64,000 nucleotides of DNA, taken from an uncultured Lachnospiraceae bacterium (GTDB lineage Bacteria; Bacillota; Clostridia; Lachnospirales; Lachnospiraceae). Below are positions 18,379 to 28,292 of this stretch, piece by piece. The notes below the pieces were generated by a model. The model was given only the letters and a program-made list of their open reading frames with translations, had not been told where the DNA came from and made no database searches. A program made the position numbers and the translations under genes. The stretch is from contig CASWVG010000001.1 of assembly GCA_949472775.1 (NCBI GenBank), positions 1-64,000 of the forward strand. The letters are read 5' to 3'. Numbering within the stretch: the first letter of the stretch is position 1; every line of letters begins with the position of its first letter.

Positions 18379-19602
18379 TTACTCCCATATAATAGTATTT
18401 TCGTTTTCACCATCCGATACTTTTATATTGATCCGGCCTCGTATATACTCCATTCTTTTCTCCAGTTCCTCTAAATTGGAGGCACTTACTATGACAGGAT
18501 ATCTAGTCGTTTTATCCAATTGAAACTCTGTTTTAAGTCCGATTTTAATATCGTGAAGTAAGTTTCTATGCACATAAGGAAGCTGCATCACCTCATCTAT
18601 GCCATCTGCAAATATCACTTCCCCCTTCGGCAGGAAGAAGGCCATATACCCACACGCATTATTTCTATACTCCAGCTCCGGAGCGCTGTCCTGTTCCCCA
18701 AGCGCAATCCGGATTAAAAATTTCTCTGTATTCAGTCCGGTTCCTATGGAAATCAAGTCAGACGAAATAAAGACGCCCCCGCCCCTGGCAGCAGTCTCAA
18801 TCAGATACAGCTCATCGCCATCCATAATATATTCGCTATGACTGATTCCCTGTATCAGACCAAATCCCGTTACAATTTTTTTATTCAGAGCCTGTACCCT
18901 GTCAACCAGGGATTTCTCCGCACACGACGGAAACAGTCTTGTTTTCGCAGCAAACGCATCCTGAATATTAAAGTAATTAGTATCTCCACAGATTAGCGGA
19001 TAATACTTCCCGTCCAGGCAGAGGCTTTCAACAACAAATTCCCGTCCTTTGGCTCTTTTCTCAATTAAAACTCCGCCCGAGCGGGAATAACGCATCGCTT
19101 CCTCAAACTTAAGACGCAGATCACTTTCTGAATCAACCTGCTGAACTCCTCTGCTTCCCTGGTTATCCACTGGCTTAATAATTACGGAGTCCGCGCCAAT
19201 GCCATTATAAAACTGCAGCGCCTGCTCTAAATTTCTGGCAAGCACATGCGGGAGAGTCGGAATGTTTAGCTCCTCACACTTATCTCTCATCAAGGATTTA
19301 TCTGTGAACAGGCAGGCTGTCTGATACCCAATGCCCGGCAATCCCATTTTTTCCGCAACATAAGCAACCGTCCGGACCGCGATATCTGTCTGATCAGTTA
19401 TGACACCATCTATCTTTTCCTTCTGCGCATAGGCAAGAATTTTTTCCTTGTCTGTAACATCACAAATATAGCACTTGGCTGCCAGGTCCTCAAATACGCT
19501 ATTTATCTGGGGCGCTACAAGTATAACCTCCTGCTCCTTCGCTGCCTCCTGCATCAACGGAAGCTGGTATACACCAGCACCGATAATCATTATCTTTTTC
19601 AT
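18379..19602 (-). CDS. ATP-grasp domain protein (carboxylate-amine/thiol ligase-like)
   Basis: 407 aa; TDKSLMRDKCEELNIPTLPHV, ADSVIIKPVDNQGSRGVQQV, LYLIETAARGGGVFISSDLI. Confidence 0.85.
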   Translation of the reverse strand: MKKIMIIGAGVYQLPLMQEAAKEQEVILVAPQINSVFEDLAAKCYICDVTDKEKILAYAQKEKIDGVITDQTDIAVRTVAYVAEKMGLPGIGYQTACLFTDKSLMRDKCEELNIPTLPHVLARNLEQALQFYNGIGADSVIIKPVDNQGSRGVQQVDSESDLRLKFEEAMRYSRSGGVLIEKRAKGREFVVESLCLDGKYYPLICGDTNYFNIQDAFAAKTRLFPSCAEKSLVDRVQALNKKIVTGFGLIQGISHSEYIMDGDELYLIETAARGGGVFISSDLISIGTGLNTEKFLIRIALGEQDSAPELEYRNNACGYMAFFLPKGEVIFADGIDEVMQLPYVHRNLLHDIKIGLKTEFQLDKTTRYPVIVSASNLEELEKRMEYIRGRINIKVSDGENENTIIWE

Positions 19603-19796
19603 TCAATATACCCCCTGACTTTTTCGCAAATTTCCCTTAATGAGCCATAGTTGAAATATCTTTTCCCCTCCCGGCATTACAAAAAAGTTTGAAATTTTTA
19701 TTATTCTATCATACTCCTACCAAAAATCATAGCTGATATTTTCTCTTTTTCATTCCTTTATGTTTTGTCCATCGAAACTAATATACACGAAATCTG

Positions 19797-20141
19797 TCAA
19801 TGATTAAATATAACGATTCCCAAAAGAATCACGCAAGCCCCCAGCGCTTTTCTCTTTCCTATTCTCTCCTTTAATCCGAAATATCCAAGAAGCAGCACAA
19901 AAATATATGAAAATGTTCCCAATACCGGTACGTACTTATACGGTATATAACGCATTGCAATCATGTTGATCAGTATCGTGCCAAACATCAGACCATACGC
20001 AATAATCACTCTGATATGCAAAATACGCCTGATTCCCCTTTCTCCCCTGCTCTTTTCTGCCTCCAGCTTCATCAGCAGTTGGGATACTGCAGCAATCAGA
20101 CCGCTACACCCATATAGAAAAACCGCAATCCACTTATTCAT
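19797..20141 (-). CDS. Small EamA/SMR-type membrane subunit (ArnE/ArnF-like)
   Basis: 114 aa, four TM; KYVPVLGTFSYIFVLLLGYFGLKERIGKRKALGACVILLGIVIFN; overlaps the next SMR-type gene. Confidence 0.75.
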   Translation of the reverse strand: MNKWIAVFLYGCSGLIAAVSQLLMKLEAEKSRGERGIRRILHIRVIIAYGLMFGTILINMIAMRYIPYKYVPVLGTFSYIFVLLLGYFGLKERIGKRKALGACVILLGIVIFNH

Positions 20142-20490
20142 GATAATTTACCATCATCAACCCTATAAAAATAATCACGCTGCCCACGATATTGAACGCC
20201 GTTATCTGTTCCTGAAATATAATCGCCGACCACAGCAGTCCCCAAAATACTACAGTTCCCTTATTCAGATATGCCTGCGACAGTTCGACCCTTCCAAGAA
20301 TTGCCTGCCACGCCACGGCATAAATTCCCAACACTGCCACAGCCACGAAAAGTATCATGATCGTCCTGCCTGCAAAAAGCCCCTCCTCCTGCCAGGAAAC
20401 AGATGCTAATTTCATCAGAACCGTATTTAGCGAAAAGACAACATTCATAATCTGCATAATAAAAAATATTCCGACATTTTTTTTAGTCAT
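20134..20490 (-). CDS. Small EamA/SMR-type membrane subunit (ArnE/ArnF-like), partner of 19797-20141
   Basis: 118 aa, four TM; LSQAYLNKGTVVFWGLLWSAIIFQEQITAFNIVGSVIIFIGLMMV. Confidence 0.75.
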   Translation of the reverse strand: MTKKNVGIFFIMQIMNVVFSLNTVLMKLASVSWQEEGLFAGRTIMILFVAVAVLGIYAVAWQAILGRVELSQAYLNKGTVVFWGLLWSAIIFQEQITAFNIVGSVIIFIGLMMVNYHE

Positions 20491-20520
20491 AACACACCCT
20501 CAGATTTTCCGCAGACAGCC

Positions 20521-22320
20521 CTACAAGGCATTACCACCAGCAGCCAGACCTTCGTTCTGGAACTGATAGACAATGAATCCCTCTCTCTTTTCCGTAATTG
20601 CATAGGTGCAACCGGGAAATCTTTCTTCCATCACATTGCACAAACACTCATCTGGTTCCTCTTTTGCAATAAAACAGACATTTTCCTCAAAAAAATCTTC
20701 CATGCGGATTTGCTCAAACCCATTCTTTCTTAATTGCGTATAGTAAAGAGGCGACTGGCAGTATGATCCCCCCCAGAACATCAAATTATAAGGCATACCT
20801 TCTGTGTAAACCCTCCATGGCCCGCCTTCTCTCGGCAGAGAAGTTCCTATTATATAAATATTCTCCAGATGCTCTGCTGCATAGTCTTCGATATGAGCCT
20901 GCGTTATTTTGGCTTCACTTCTCGCTCCCGCAAATGATTTTGCCCTGATATATCCCCCGTCTGAGTGTCGCACACACACGATGCACAGAGTCAGCGCCAA
21001 CACGGATATTATTACATTTCCTGCTGCGCTCTTTTTCCCTCCGGCTATCCCTTGTTCTGTGCTTTGACATTCTCCCATCATGCCAAGAACCGACGGCATC
21101 ACCGCAAGCAGCGTCCATGCTTCAAACGCTCTTTCCATAATTCTTCCGGTATATCCAAAATACTGTGTCTCCACAAACCATACAAGCAGCCACAGAAATG
21201 AAACAACACTCTTTCTGTATCTTCCCGCGCGCTGCCTCATCCCATCGACAAAAAGAAATATCAGCAACGGCACCCAGATTTTTACCTGAAAATCTATTTT
21301 CGGAAACCAGTTGTGCAAAACACTCCTGCCTACACGTATTGATCCATGTACATTACGGTCATTGATCTGTCTGAATGTTTCCGCATTTACCTTTTCATCC
21401 ATAAAAAACCATTGCTGTACTAATTCATAAAAATTTTCTGACCATCCGATCTGATCGAACAAGTCTTTATTGGACTCATAATCTAATTTTGAATAATCCG
21501 AAAAGCTCACTCTCTCCGCATGATATTCCCTAAACTCTCTCCAGTCATCCCGGGACTCATAAATGCTGTTAGCGCCCACGGAAATACCTCCCGCAACACC
21601 TATCAGAACAAGCGAAATAATCATGCTTTTAATCTTTCGACTGTCTGTGGTCTTTATCAGATATCTGAGTATTTCCAGACAGACCGCAAAGGCTGCGTTG
21701 CCCAATACAAGGTATCCCACCTTTGCCCTGATATTAAAAGCAAAAAACGCAAACGAAAAAATTATTATATTTTTGATAATGGTGTATTTCCGGTCCTCCT
21801 CCTTTTTGTCAATCACCATCAAAGAAACCGCGGCAACGCCACAGTACGCAGCCACCATTGTAAACTGGACAATGGCGGAATAAAACAAAAACATACAAAA
21901 ATACAATAGGCAGAATAATCTCCCGCCCCAGTTCGGAAAAGTCGATACTACGCAATAACAGATTGTAGTCAGTGACGCCGCAATTAAGCCCAAAAAAATA
22001 AGCGTATACCAGGGAATTCCTGCATGAATCAGATAAAGGGTCGATACCGCCTTCCCCCACAAAAACAGACTGAATATCGTATCCGTCTCCGGTTCTCCGG
22101 TCTTTCCTCCTGATAAACAGCTCATCATGAAAGTGTCATCACTTGTCTCAAATGTAATCGGAATTATCATCCACGTCAGCGCCAGCAAAACGATAACAAG
22201 CACAACAGAAAACAGCAGCTTATGCCTGTCCCGCATATCCCTCGCTTTTATTATAAAATTCATCTGTTCCATATCCTCCCCATTCCCGATTGCACAAAAC
22301 GATTCCCGCAATAATAACAC
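20521..22320 (-). CDS. Polytopic membrane protein, candidate GT-C-type glycosyltransferase
   Basis: 599 aa from a GTG at 22320; a start at MEQMNF (22272) or MNF (22263, behind GGAGG) is more likely. N-terminal ETSDDTFMM segment followed by many TM helices. Confidence 0.7.
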   Translation of the reverse strand: MLLLRESFCAIGNGEDMEQMNFIIKARDMRDRHKLLFSVVLVIVLLALTWMIIPITFETSDDTFMMSCLSGGKTGEPETDTIFSLFLWGKAVSTLYLIHAGIPWYTLIFLGLIAASLTTICYCVVSTFPNWGGRLFCLLYFCMFLFYSAIVQFTMVAAYCGVAAVSLMVIDKKEEDRKYTIIKNIIIFSFAFFAFNIRAKVGYLVLGNAAFAVCLEILRYLIKTTDSRKIKSMIISLVLIGVAGGISVGANSIYESRDDWREFREYHAERVSFSDYSKLDYESNKDLFDQIGWSENFYELVQQWFFMDEKVNAETFRQINDRNVHGSIRVGRSVLHNWFPKIDFQVKIWVPLLIFLFVDGMRQRAGRYRKSVVSFLWLLVWFVETQYFGYTGRIMERAFEAWTLLAVMPSVLGMMGECQSTEQGIAGGKKSAAGNVIISVLALTLCIVCVRHSDGGYIRAKSFAGARSEAKITQAHIEDYAAEHLENIYIIGTSLPREGGPWRVYTEGMPYNLMFWGGSYCQSPLYYTQLRKNGFEQIRMEDFFEENVCFIAKEEPDECLCNVMEERFPGCTYAITEKREGFIVYQFQNEGLAAGGNAL

Positions 22321-22371
22321 ATACTTTATGCGCGAATGGTGGCTGATGAATGCAATACCAAACTAAGGCTA

Positions 22372-22400
22372 ATTATAATGTAAACATAGCTAAAATGCAA
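22372..22400 (-). promoter_or_regulatory. Promoter TTGCAT-N17-TATAAT for the 22320 leftward operon
   Basis: Reverse complement ttgcat tttagctatgtttacat tataat. Confidence 0.7.
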
Positions 22401-22421
22401 TAACGAAAACCTTGAAATTCC

Positions 22422-22450
22422 TTGACATCCTAAGGTATATCCTATATAAT
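22422..22450 (+). promoter_or_regulatory. Perfect-consensus sigma-A promoter TTGACA-N17-TATAAT
   Basis: ttgaca tcctaaggtatatccta tataat, 54 bp upstream of the ATG at 22505. Confidence 0.9.
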
Positions 22451-22504
22451 TGCCCTCAAAGTACTTAGGTTTTGTCCAATATTTTTGTGCAAAGGTGAGC
22501 GTAA

Positions 22505-24025
22505 ATGAAATGGTATCATATCGATAAAAAATACACATTAAATTATCTGTTTTTAGTAGTTCTGAGTCTCTTTTATATTTTTCCTGTTATTTTAATCAAT
22601 TTATATTTTAAAGACGATTGGGGATGGTCCCGAGTGGGAAGTCTCGGTATCAAAGGCGATGGGCGCCCCTTGACGGAATATCTTATTCTTACGCTAAGCG
22701 GCGGTGAACCGGTTACTGACGTCGCGCCTCTCCCATTGATTCTGGGAGTTTTATTTCTCTCATACTCTCTTATCCTCTACGCTAAAACAAACCTGAATTA
22801 TATATCCAATCGCTGTGCCCTGTTGGCGGTCCTGCTGTTTATCGTAACGAATCCCTTTACAGCGGAATACCTTTTTTACCGAAGCGGCTGTATGGGGGCG
22901 CTTACTTCACTTGCCTGTCCGTTTATTATTTTTTCCATACCGGATTCTGTCTCTAAACTAAAGATGTTTGTCTATTCATCAATTTTATGTATGGCCATGA
23001 TGTCTTTACATCCGGCTCCCATTGCAATATGCCTTATCTTGTTTGTAGTAAATATTTTCTTCCTGCTATTTCAGAAAAGAAAAACTAATTATGCCTTGGA
23101 AGGCATTCGGATAATCGGTATCGGAACAGGCGCCATTATCTATAAAGCGGTTATTGCCAATCACTATGTCAGTCACTCCGACTGGCGTTATGCCGCTTCC
23201 CAGACGTTGGAGTTAAAGCCAGAATCTATTCTTTTGATCTTTCAAAATATTTTTAATTCCAGCAAATTTATCATGAGATTTATATCTGAAACCGCTATAT
23301 GGTATCAGGTTATTTTAGCGCTGCTTACCATTTCGGCGATAGTTTTAAGTATCGTTATGTATTGCCAGAAAAGCGAAAAAAAAAGCTGGCTAAAAGCGGT
23401 TAATATCTCTTTTCTGGTGCTTTCTCCCATATGCGTCTTTGTGTTTTCCTTTTTACCCTTGATGATTCTCAAGGAGCAGACTCTAAAGACCCGGATATTT
23501 CTGGCAATGGGTATTTTCCTGTTTTATCTCGGAATTCTTGTACTGTATTTTATCAGAAGTCACCAGACTTTGTTGCATTTCATGATACTTTTACTTATTT
23601 TATGTAATTTCTATCACTACACCTATGTCTACTCTTTCGCCAACGCTGTGAATAACCAGAATGAGTACGCAAAATACATGGTATATCACGTTGCGCATGA
23701 TGTAGAAACAATCAATTCAGATGGAGAGTTTTCATGTGTCTCCTTTATTGGAAAAATGCCCAGACCGCTGCGCACACAGTTATTCTGTGAAAAATATCCC
23801 TTGACCGGCACATTACTTCCCCAGTATTTTACAAATGACGGCTGGATCGGCGGCTCTTATGTTCTTAACTATCTGCAGGATAATTTAACCATAGAAGTTG
23901 ACACAGATGAGGACAGACAGCTTGTCGCCTCACAGGAGCCTGTCATGGCAAATTCGCTCTACTCCTGTTATGTGAATGCCGACAAAATCATCGTCGTCTT
24001 TCACGAATCCGGGGCATCCGACTGA
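22505..24025 (+). CDS. GtrII-like glucosyltransferase domain membrane protein
   Basis: 506 aa; FKDDWGWSRVGSLGIKGDGRPLTEYLILTLSGGEPVTDVAPLPLILGVL resembles Glucos_trans_II; multiple TM; RBS AAAGGTGAG. Confidence 0.8.
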   Translation: MKWYHIDKKYTLNYLFLVVLSLFYIFPVILINLYFKDDWGWSRVGSLGIKGDGRPLTEYLILTLSGGEPVTDVAPLPLILGVLFLSYSLILYAKTNLNYISNRCALLAVLLFIVTNPFTAEYLFYRSGCMGALTSLACPFIIFSIPDSVSKLKMFVYSSILCMAMMSLHPAPIAICLILFVVNIFFLLFQKRKTNYALEGIRIIGIGTGAIIYKAVIANHYVSHSDWRYAASQTLELKPESILLIFQNIFNSSKFIMRFISETAIWYQVILALLTISAIVLSIVMYCQKSEKKSWLKAVNISFLVLSPICVFVFSFLPLMILKEQTLKTRIFLAMGIFLFYLGILVLYFIRSHQTLLHFMILLLILCNFYHYTYVYSFANAVNNQNEYAKYMVYHVAHDVETINSDGEFSCVSFIGKMPRPLRTQLFCEKYPLTGTLLPQYFTNDGWIGGSYVLNYLQDNLTIEVDTDEDRQLVASQEPVMANSLYSCYVNADKIIVVFHESGASD

Positions 24026-24035
24026 CCGGACTTTG

Positions 24036-24518
24036 TCATTTTCCGTTCTCCCTGTAAGCCCATAACTTATTAACCAGAAAGTTAACCGGCGTCGTGACAA
24101 ACAATATAAGGATCGGCGCCAGCATCTCATGGACAGACAACATCCTCACGCAGATAACAAGCAGGATATCTGACAGAACCAGTCCGATCCCGGCATAGGC
24201 GAAAAACGTCTTCGCCAGCACCTTCCACCAGACTCTGTGTTCCTGCTCCTGCTCCTTGAATACATATCTGTTATTCCAGTAGTAAGCGTTGAGAATGCTT
24301 ACCAGATATCCTATCACATAGGCAACCAGATAATTTACCGACAGCAAAACCAATACCGCATAAATCCCATAGTTGACAGCGTTGTTTGACACACCAACCA
24401 GTCCAAACTTTACAAACTGGCACCACTTTTCCCATTGGCTTTCCGAAATGGTAAGCCGAAATACCTTATGCGCGAAAAAATACATGCAATTTTCCAGCAA
24501 ATTCCACATTCTGCCCAT
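24036..24518 (-). CDS. gtrA: GtrA family protein
   Basis: 160 aa; FVKFGLVGVSNNAVNYGIYAVLVLL...YLVSILNAYYWNNRYVFKE. Confidence 0.9.
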   Translation of the reverse strand: MGRMWNLLENCMYFFAHKVFRLTISESQWEKWCQFVKFGLVGVSNNAVNYGIYAVLVLLSVNYLVAYVIGYLVSILNAYYWNNRYVFKEQEQEHRVWWKVLAKTFFAYAGIGLVLSDILLVICVRMLSVHEMLAPILILFVTTPVNFLVNKLWAYRENGK

Positions 24519-24527
24519 ATCGTGTCA

Positions 24528-25463
24528 TCACTCTGTCTTCGATGATTTTCTGATCTCATCAATAATAAACGGCGGTCTCTTCCTGGCTGCGTCAAACGTT
24601 CTCCAAATGTATTCTCCCAGCATACCCAGCATCAGCAGAATCAGCCCCGAGGAACACAGCATCACACACATCAGGGAAGGCCACCCTGCGATCGGCGTCC
24701 CCACCGTAAACCACTCGACAATCACATCTATTCCCATAATCACCGCAAAAATAAAAAACAGGATTCCGACGATCCACATCAGCCTGATCGGTATATAGGA
24801 AAAACTGATAACGGAATCCAGCACCAGCTTAAATTTTTTTGCCAGTGTCCACCGTCCTTTTCCCACTTCTCTCGCCTTTCTGTGGAAATAAATCTTGTCT
24901 GTCTGATATCCTGCCCACAGAATCTGCAGTGTCAGAGAAGAATTCTTTTCATCCAGATTCAGAAGGGTTCTGATGACCTGTCTGTCAAGCAGATAGCAGT
25001 CGCATCCGCCTGCAGGCATATTTTTATTCACACACTTCTGTACTATTTTATAATACAGTCCCGCAAACAGCTTCGTTGCAAAACTGTCCTCCCGCTCCTC
25101 CCGCACAGCCAGCACTACTTTATTGCCCCGTTTCCAGCTTTCGTACATTTCCAGTATAATTTCGGAATCCTCCTGCAGATCAGCCTGTTTCGTCACGGCA
25201 CAATCCCCTGTACAGACAGAAAGCCCTGCAAGAATTGCCGAATGCTCTCCAAAATTTCTTGACAGTTTTACGCACTGTACATTATCATCCTGTTTTCTGA
25301 TGCGCTCCATCACTTCCCAGGACTTATCACCCGAACCGTCGTCCACAAAGACAATCTCATACGCACCCAGCTGCCCCAGTATTTTGCTTTTTAAATCATC
25401 ATACAGAAGCATCAATGTATCTTCATTCCAGTATACCGGTATTACAATTGATATTTTACTCAT
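24528..25463 (-). CDS. gtrB: GT2 bactoprenol glucosyltransferase (GtrB-like)
   Basis: 311 aa; SIVIPVYWNEDTLMLLYDDL, KQADLQEDSEIILEM, C-terminal TM pair, GEYIWRTFDAARKRPPFIIDE. Confidence 0.9.
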   Translation of the reverse strand: MSKISIVIPVYWNEDTLMLLYDDLKSKILGQLGAYEIVFVDDGSGDKSWEVMERIRKQDDNVQCVKLSRNFGEHSAILAGLSVCTGDCAVTKQADLQEDSEIILEMYESWKRGNKVVLAVREEREDSFATKLFAGLYYKIVQKCVNKNMPAGGCDCYLLDRQVIRTLLNLDEKNSSLTLQILWAGYQTDKIYFHRKAREVGKGRWTLAKKFKLVLDSVISFSYIPIRLMWIVGILFFIFAVIMGIDVIVEWFTVGTPIAGWPSLMCVMLCSSGLILLMLGMLGEYIWRTFDAARKRPPFIIDEIRKSSKTE

Positions 25464-26452
25464 CCTTTTCTTTCACTCCGACAAACATCCATCTCTCTGA
25501 CCGCTTTCATCAGCCGCGCCTGCGCGATGATCCCCTCCCGCGCCTGTTTTCTCTTTTCCTCGTCTTCCATGCACGCACCAAAATAATCTATAACGTGCAT
25601 AAACTGATCGTCCGGCTCCACTCTGATACTTTTCTCCGTCTGCCCTTTCACGACAATCTGCGTTTCCAGTCCGGCAGGCGGGGTAAAAATTCTGGGAGCA
25701 GATATACAGGCTCTGCTTCCCCATATTTCCAGTTCACATCTGTATGCATTGTCCATTCCAAACGAAAGCTGCGCCTCTGTCTGGTTTCGGTCCGCCACCA
25801 CTGCGCTTCCATACATATCCACATCGTGCTTTACGGTTTCGTGTAACACCGATGCCAGAACTCTGATATCCTCATCCAAAAAAAGCTGTGCGATCTTTAT
25901 GACATATCCGCCACAGTCCAGAAGCGCCCCGCCCCCCAGTTCTTTGTGATACCGGAAGTCGTCTGCGGAGCGGTACGGAAATCCGAAAGCCGAGCGGATC
26001 AGGCGCAGTTCCCCGATTTCTCCCGACGCTATTAATTCCTTAATTATTTTTATTTGTCTGTGCATGGTAAACGCATAGTTTTCGTTAACCACAAGCTGCT
26101 TTTCATCCGCGAGACGAACAAGTGACTCCGCATCCTCCAGACTTGTCGTGCATGGCTTCTCCGATAATACATGTTTTCCCAGAGTCAGCGCTTTATGCGC
26201 CCATGTATAATGCAGACTTGGCGGCAACGGTATATATACCGCGTCAATATCCGGCATCCGGAGCAGGTTTTCATAGCCGATATAAATACATCCGCCAAAA
26301 TCATCTACAATTCTCTGCGCTCTTTCTCTCCCCGATTGTGACGCAACAGCTACTCCGGCAAATGTGAAATTTTCTGTTTTTTTTAGCGCCGGCAGAAATC
26401 GCCGATATGCAATATCCGCAGCCCCCAATATGCCGATTCTGATCTTCCGCAT
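25460..26452 (-). CDS. Gfo/Idh/MocA family oxidoreductase (candidate 3-ketoreductase)
   Basis: 330 aa; RIGILGAADIAYRRFLPALKK, GKHVLSEKPCTTSLEDAE; adjacent to a 2,3-dehydratase; 4-bp overlap with gtrB. Confidence 0.9.
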   Translation of the reverse strand: MRKIRIGILGAADIAYRRFLPALKKTENFTFAGVAVASQSGRERAQRIVDDFGGCIYIGYENLLRMPDIDAVYIPLPPSLHYTWAHKALTLGKHVLSEKPCTTSLEDAESLVRLADEKQLVVNENYAFTMHRQIKIIKELIASGEIGELRLIRSAFGFPYRSADDFRYHKELGGGALLDCGGYVIKIAQLFLDEDIRVLASVLHETVKHDVDMYGSAVVADRNQTEAQLSFGMDNAYRCELEIWGSRACISAPRIFTPPAGLETQIVVKGQTEKSIRVEPDDQFMHVIDYFGACMEDEEKRKQAREGIIAQARLMKAVREMDVCRSERKG

Positions 26453-26510
26453 TTTTTTACCGAGTCCTTTCCCCGCCCTGCCGTCACATACAGCCCGATT
26501 ATTCCTGCCA

Positions 26511-27872
26511 TCAGATCTCCAGAATGGAAAGCAGATTTCTGAGCTGAATATTTAAGCAGTTATTAATCTGTGTCAGAATATTTAAGGTTCCGTAATCGCT
26601 CCACACATAACCTGGAATCGTTTCGGGCAATTCCTTCTTCTCGATGAGAATAATCACGTTTCTGTTTTGCTCCTGAAAGAATCTCCCTCCCTCTTCAGAC
26701 AGCAAAACATCCGCGAGGATCCTTTCCCCTTCTCCCAGTTTTTTAAAGAACAGGCGGCTGACGCAATCCTGCGCTTCCGTGCTGCCTGCTTCCGTCTGTA
26801 TGGTCGGTCCGATCTCTACGCCGTCAAAGCAGCCGATCTCCGGCTTTATCTTAACCAGAAACTTTAATATCCCATGATCATCACAGCACAGCAGCCCGAA
26901 AGTCGCAATCCCTGTAGCTGCGAATAAAGGCTGTCGCCATCTGGTTACCTCCCGCCCCTCAATTATGATATCACAGAAAATAATTTTAAAAGAGCTGCCG
27001 CTTCCAGAACAGAATTCTCCATTTTCCATCTCCCAGTTCTTTAATGAAAACAGCGGAACTCTCTCAATTTTTCCCTTTTGAAACATTTTATAGTGATTAA
27101 TCTGATGATATATGTTGACGATCGTCTGTCTGTCCAGTGAAACAGCGGTCTTATGAAAATACAGTTTATTTTTAAAGGGAGTATCCCCATCCGTTCCCAG
27201 CAGAACGTAAGGTATGCAGGACAGCACCGTTCTCGTGTCCATATTGACAAGATTATCATAGCGCATCAGCTCTTTTATCTGAGCCAGCGTAATCCATCTG
27301 TGCGTCGCCGTTTCCTCTATTTGTTTATCAACCATTAAGATAACATTTCTATTTCTTTTTCCCCAGAAGCGCGATGACTGTTCCGACTGGATCTGATCCA
27401 CCAATACATTCTGTGCGGACATGTCGAGAAAATATTCTAAAAAAGCCGGTTTCGCGCCGCCATGCTGTCTCGTAAAATTACTTTTTGTCGCCTGGAGCGT
27501 AGGTGACAACTGTACACAGTTGACATTTCCCGGCTCAATTTTCGCCTGCATTAAATAATGCCAGACATCGTTAATTTTACAACAGATTATTCCCAAAAAG
27601 CCGATCTCCTCCTGTAAGATAATCGGCTGCTCCGTTGCCTTTCCATCCTCTCCCGTATGCCTGACTCCTATGATCTGGAAGAAAGTTCCCTGATTGTTGC
27701 GAATTTCTCCTTTTTCCCCGTCATAATACCAGGGGGCACATTCTTCCAGAGAAATCCTGTTTAAATGAACTTCCAGACTGTTTTTCCGCTCCTCCAGCCA
27801 CAGGAGAATATCCTGCGTCGTGTGCAGGCTGTATTGATTTTTATCTATTCCCCAAAGAACGTCGTTTTCCAC
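26511..27872 (-). CDS. NDP-hexose 2,3-dehydratase family protein
   Basis: 453 aa with two repeated halves (FWGKRNRNVILMV / FFQEQNRNVIILIE; LQATKSNF / IQTEAGST), typical of EvaA/SpnO-like dehydratases. Confidence 0.85.
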   Translation of the reverse strand: MENDVLWGIDKNQYSLHTTQDILLWLEERKNSLEVHLNRISLEECAPWYYDGEKGEIRNNQGTFFQIIGVRHTGEDGKATEQPIILQEEIGFLGIICCKINDVWHYLMQAKIEPGNVNCVQLSPTLQATKSNFTRQHGGAKPAFLEYFLDMSAQNVLVDQIQSEQSSRFWGKRNRNVILMVDKQIEETATHRWITLAQIKELMRYDNLVNMDTRTVLSCIPYVLLGTDGDTPFKNKLYFHKTAVSLDRQTIVNIYHQINHYKMFQKGKIERVPLFSLKNWEMENGEFCSGSGSSFKIIFCDIIIEGREVTRWRQPLFAATGIATFGLLCCDDHGILKFLVKIKPEIGCFDGVEIGPTIQTEAGSTEAQDCVSRLFFKKLGEGERILADVLLSEEGGRFFQEQNRNVIILIEKKELPETIPGYVWSDYGTLNILTQINNCLNIQLRNLLSILEI

Positions 27873-28292
27873 TTATTCCCTCTCTGAGCGCACCGCCGCG
27901 ATAAATTCGTCATAATCATTATATGTTTCATTCTGCGGGTCAAATACCCTGTCTGCCAAAGCCATCATAATACAATCCGGCGTAAAGTTTCTCATGGTAC
28001 GCCAGATCATTTCATCAATGTACAGGCCTTTTGTCGGCGTATCCATATGGAATGTTTCCTTGTGCGTTCCCGTGTCCACTTCCACCTCGCATGAGCCAGC
28101 CAGAGGCACGAGAATCAGTTTTGTCTTTTTCGTCGCATGGGTTCCTCTTTCTTCCCCCTGAGCCACGTCTTTTACACAGAACACCCTCTTAATGTCAAAC
28201 GGCACCTGATTGCCGCTTTCGGCCACAATCAGTTTACCGTCCTTTTCTTCCACACAGCGGATATCTACCAGATAATATTTTCTATCCTTCAT
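27873..28292 (-). CDS. Sugar 3,4-ketoisomerase, FdtA/QdtA-like cupin
   Basis: 139 aa; VPFDIKRVFCVKDVAQGEERGTHATKKTKLILVPLAGSCEVEVDTG. Confidence 0.85.
   Translation of the reverse strand: MKDRKYYLVDIRCVEEKDGKLIVAESGNQVPFDIKRVFCVKDVAQGEERGTHATKKTKLILVPLAGSCEVEVDTGTHKETFHMDTPTKGLYIDEMIWRTMRNFTPDCIMMALADRVFDPQNETYNDYDEFIAAVRSERE

Noticed and set aside
22326-22538. 70-aa minus-strand ORF
   Set aside because: Covers the divergent promoter region, has no RBS or homology signal, and overlaps the start of the GtrII-like gene.
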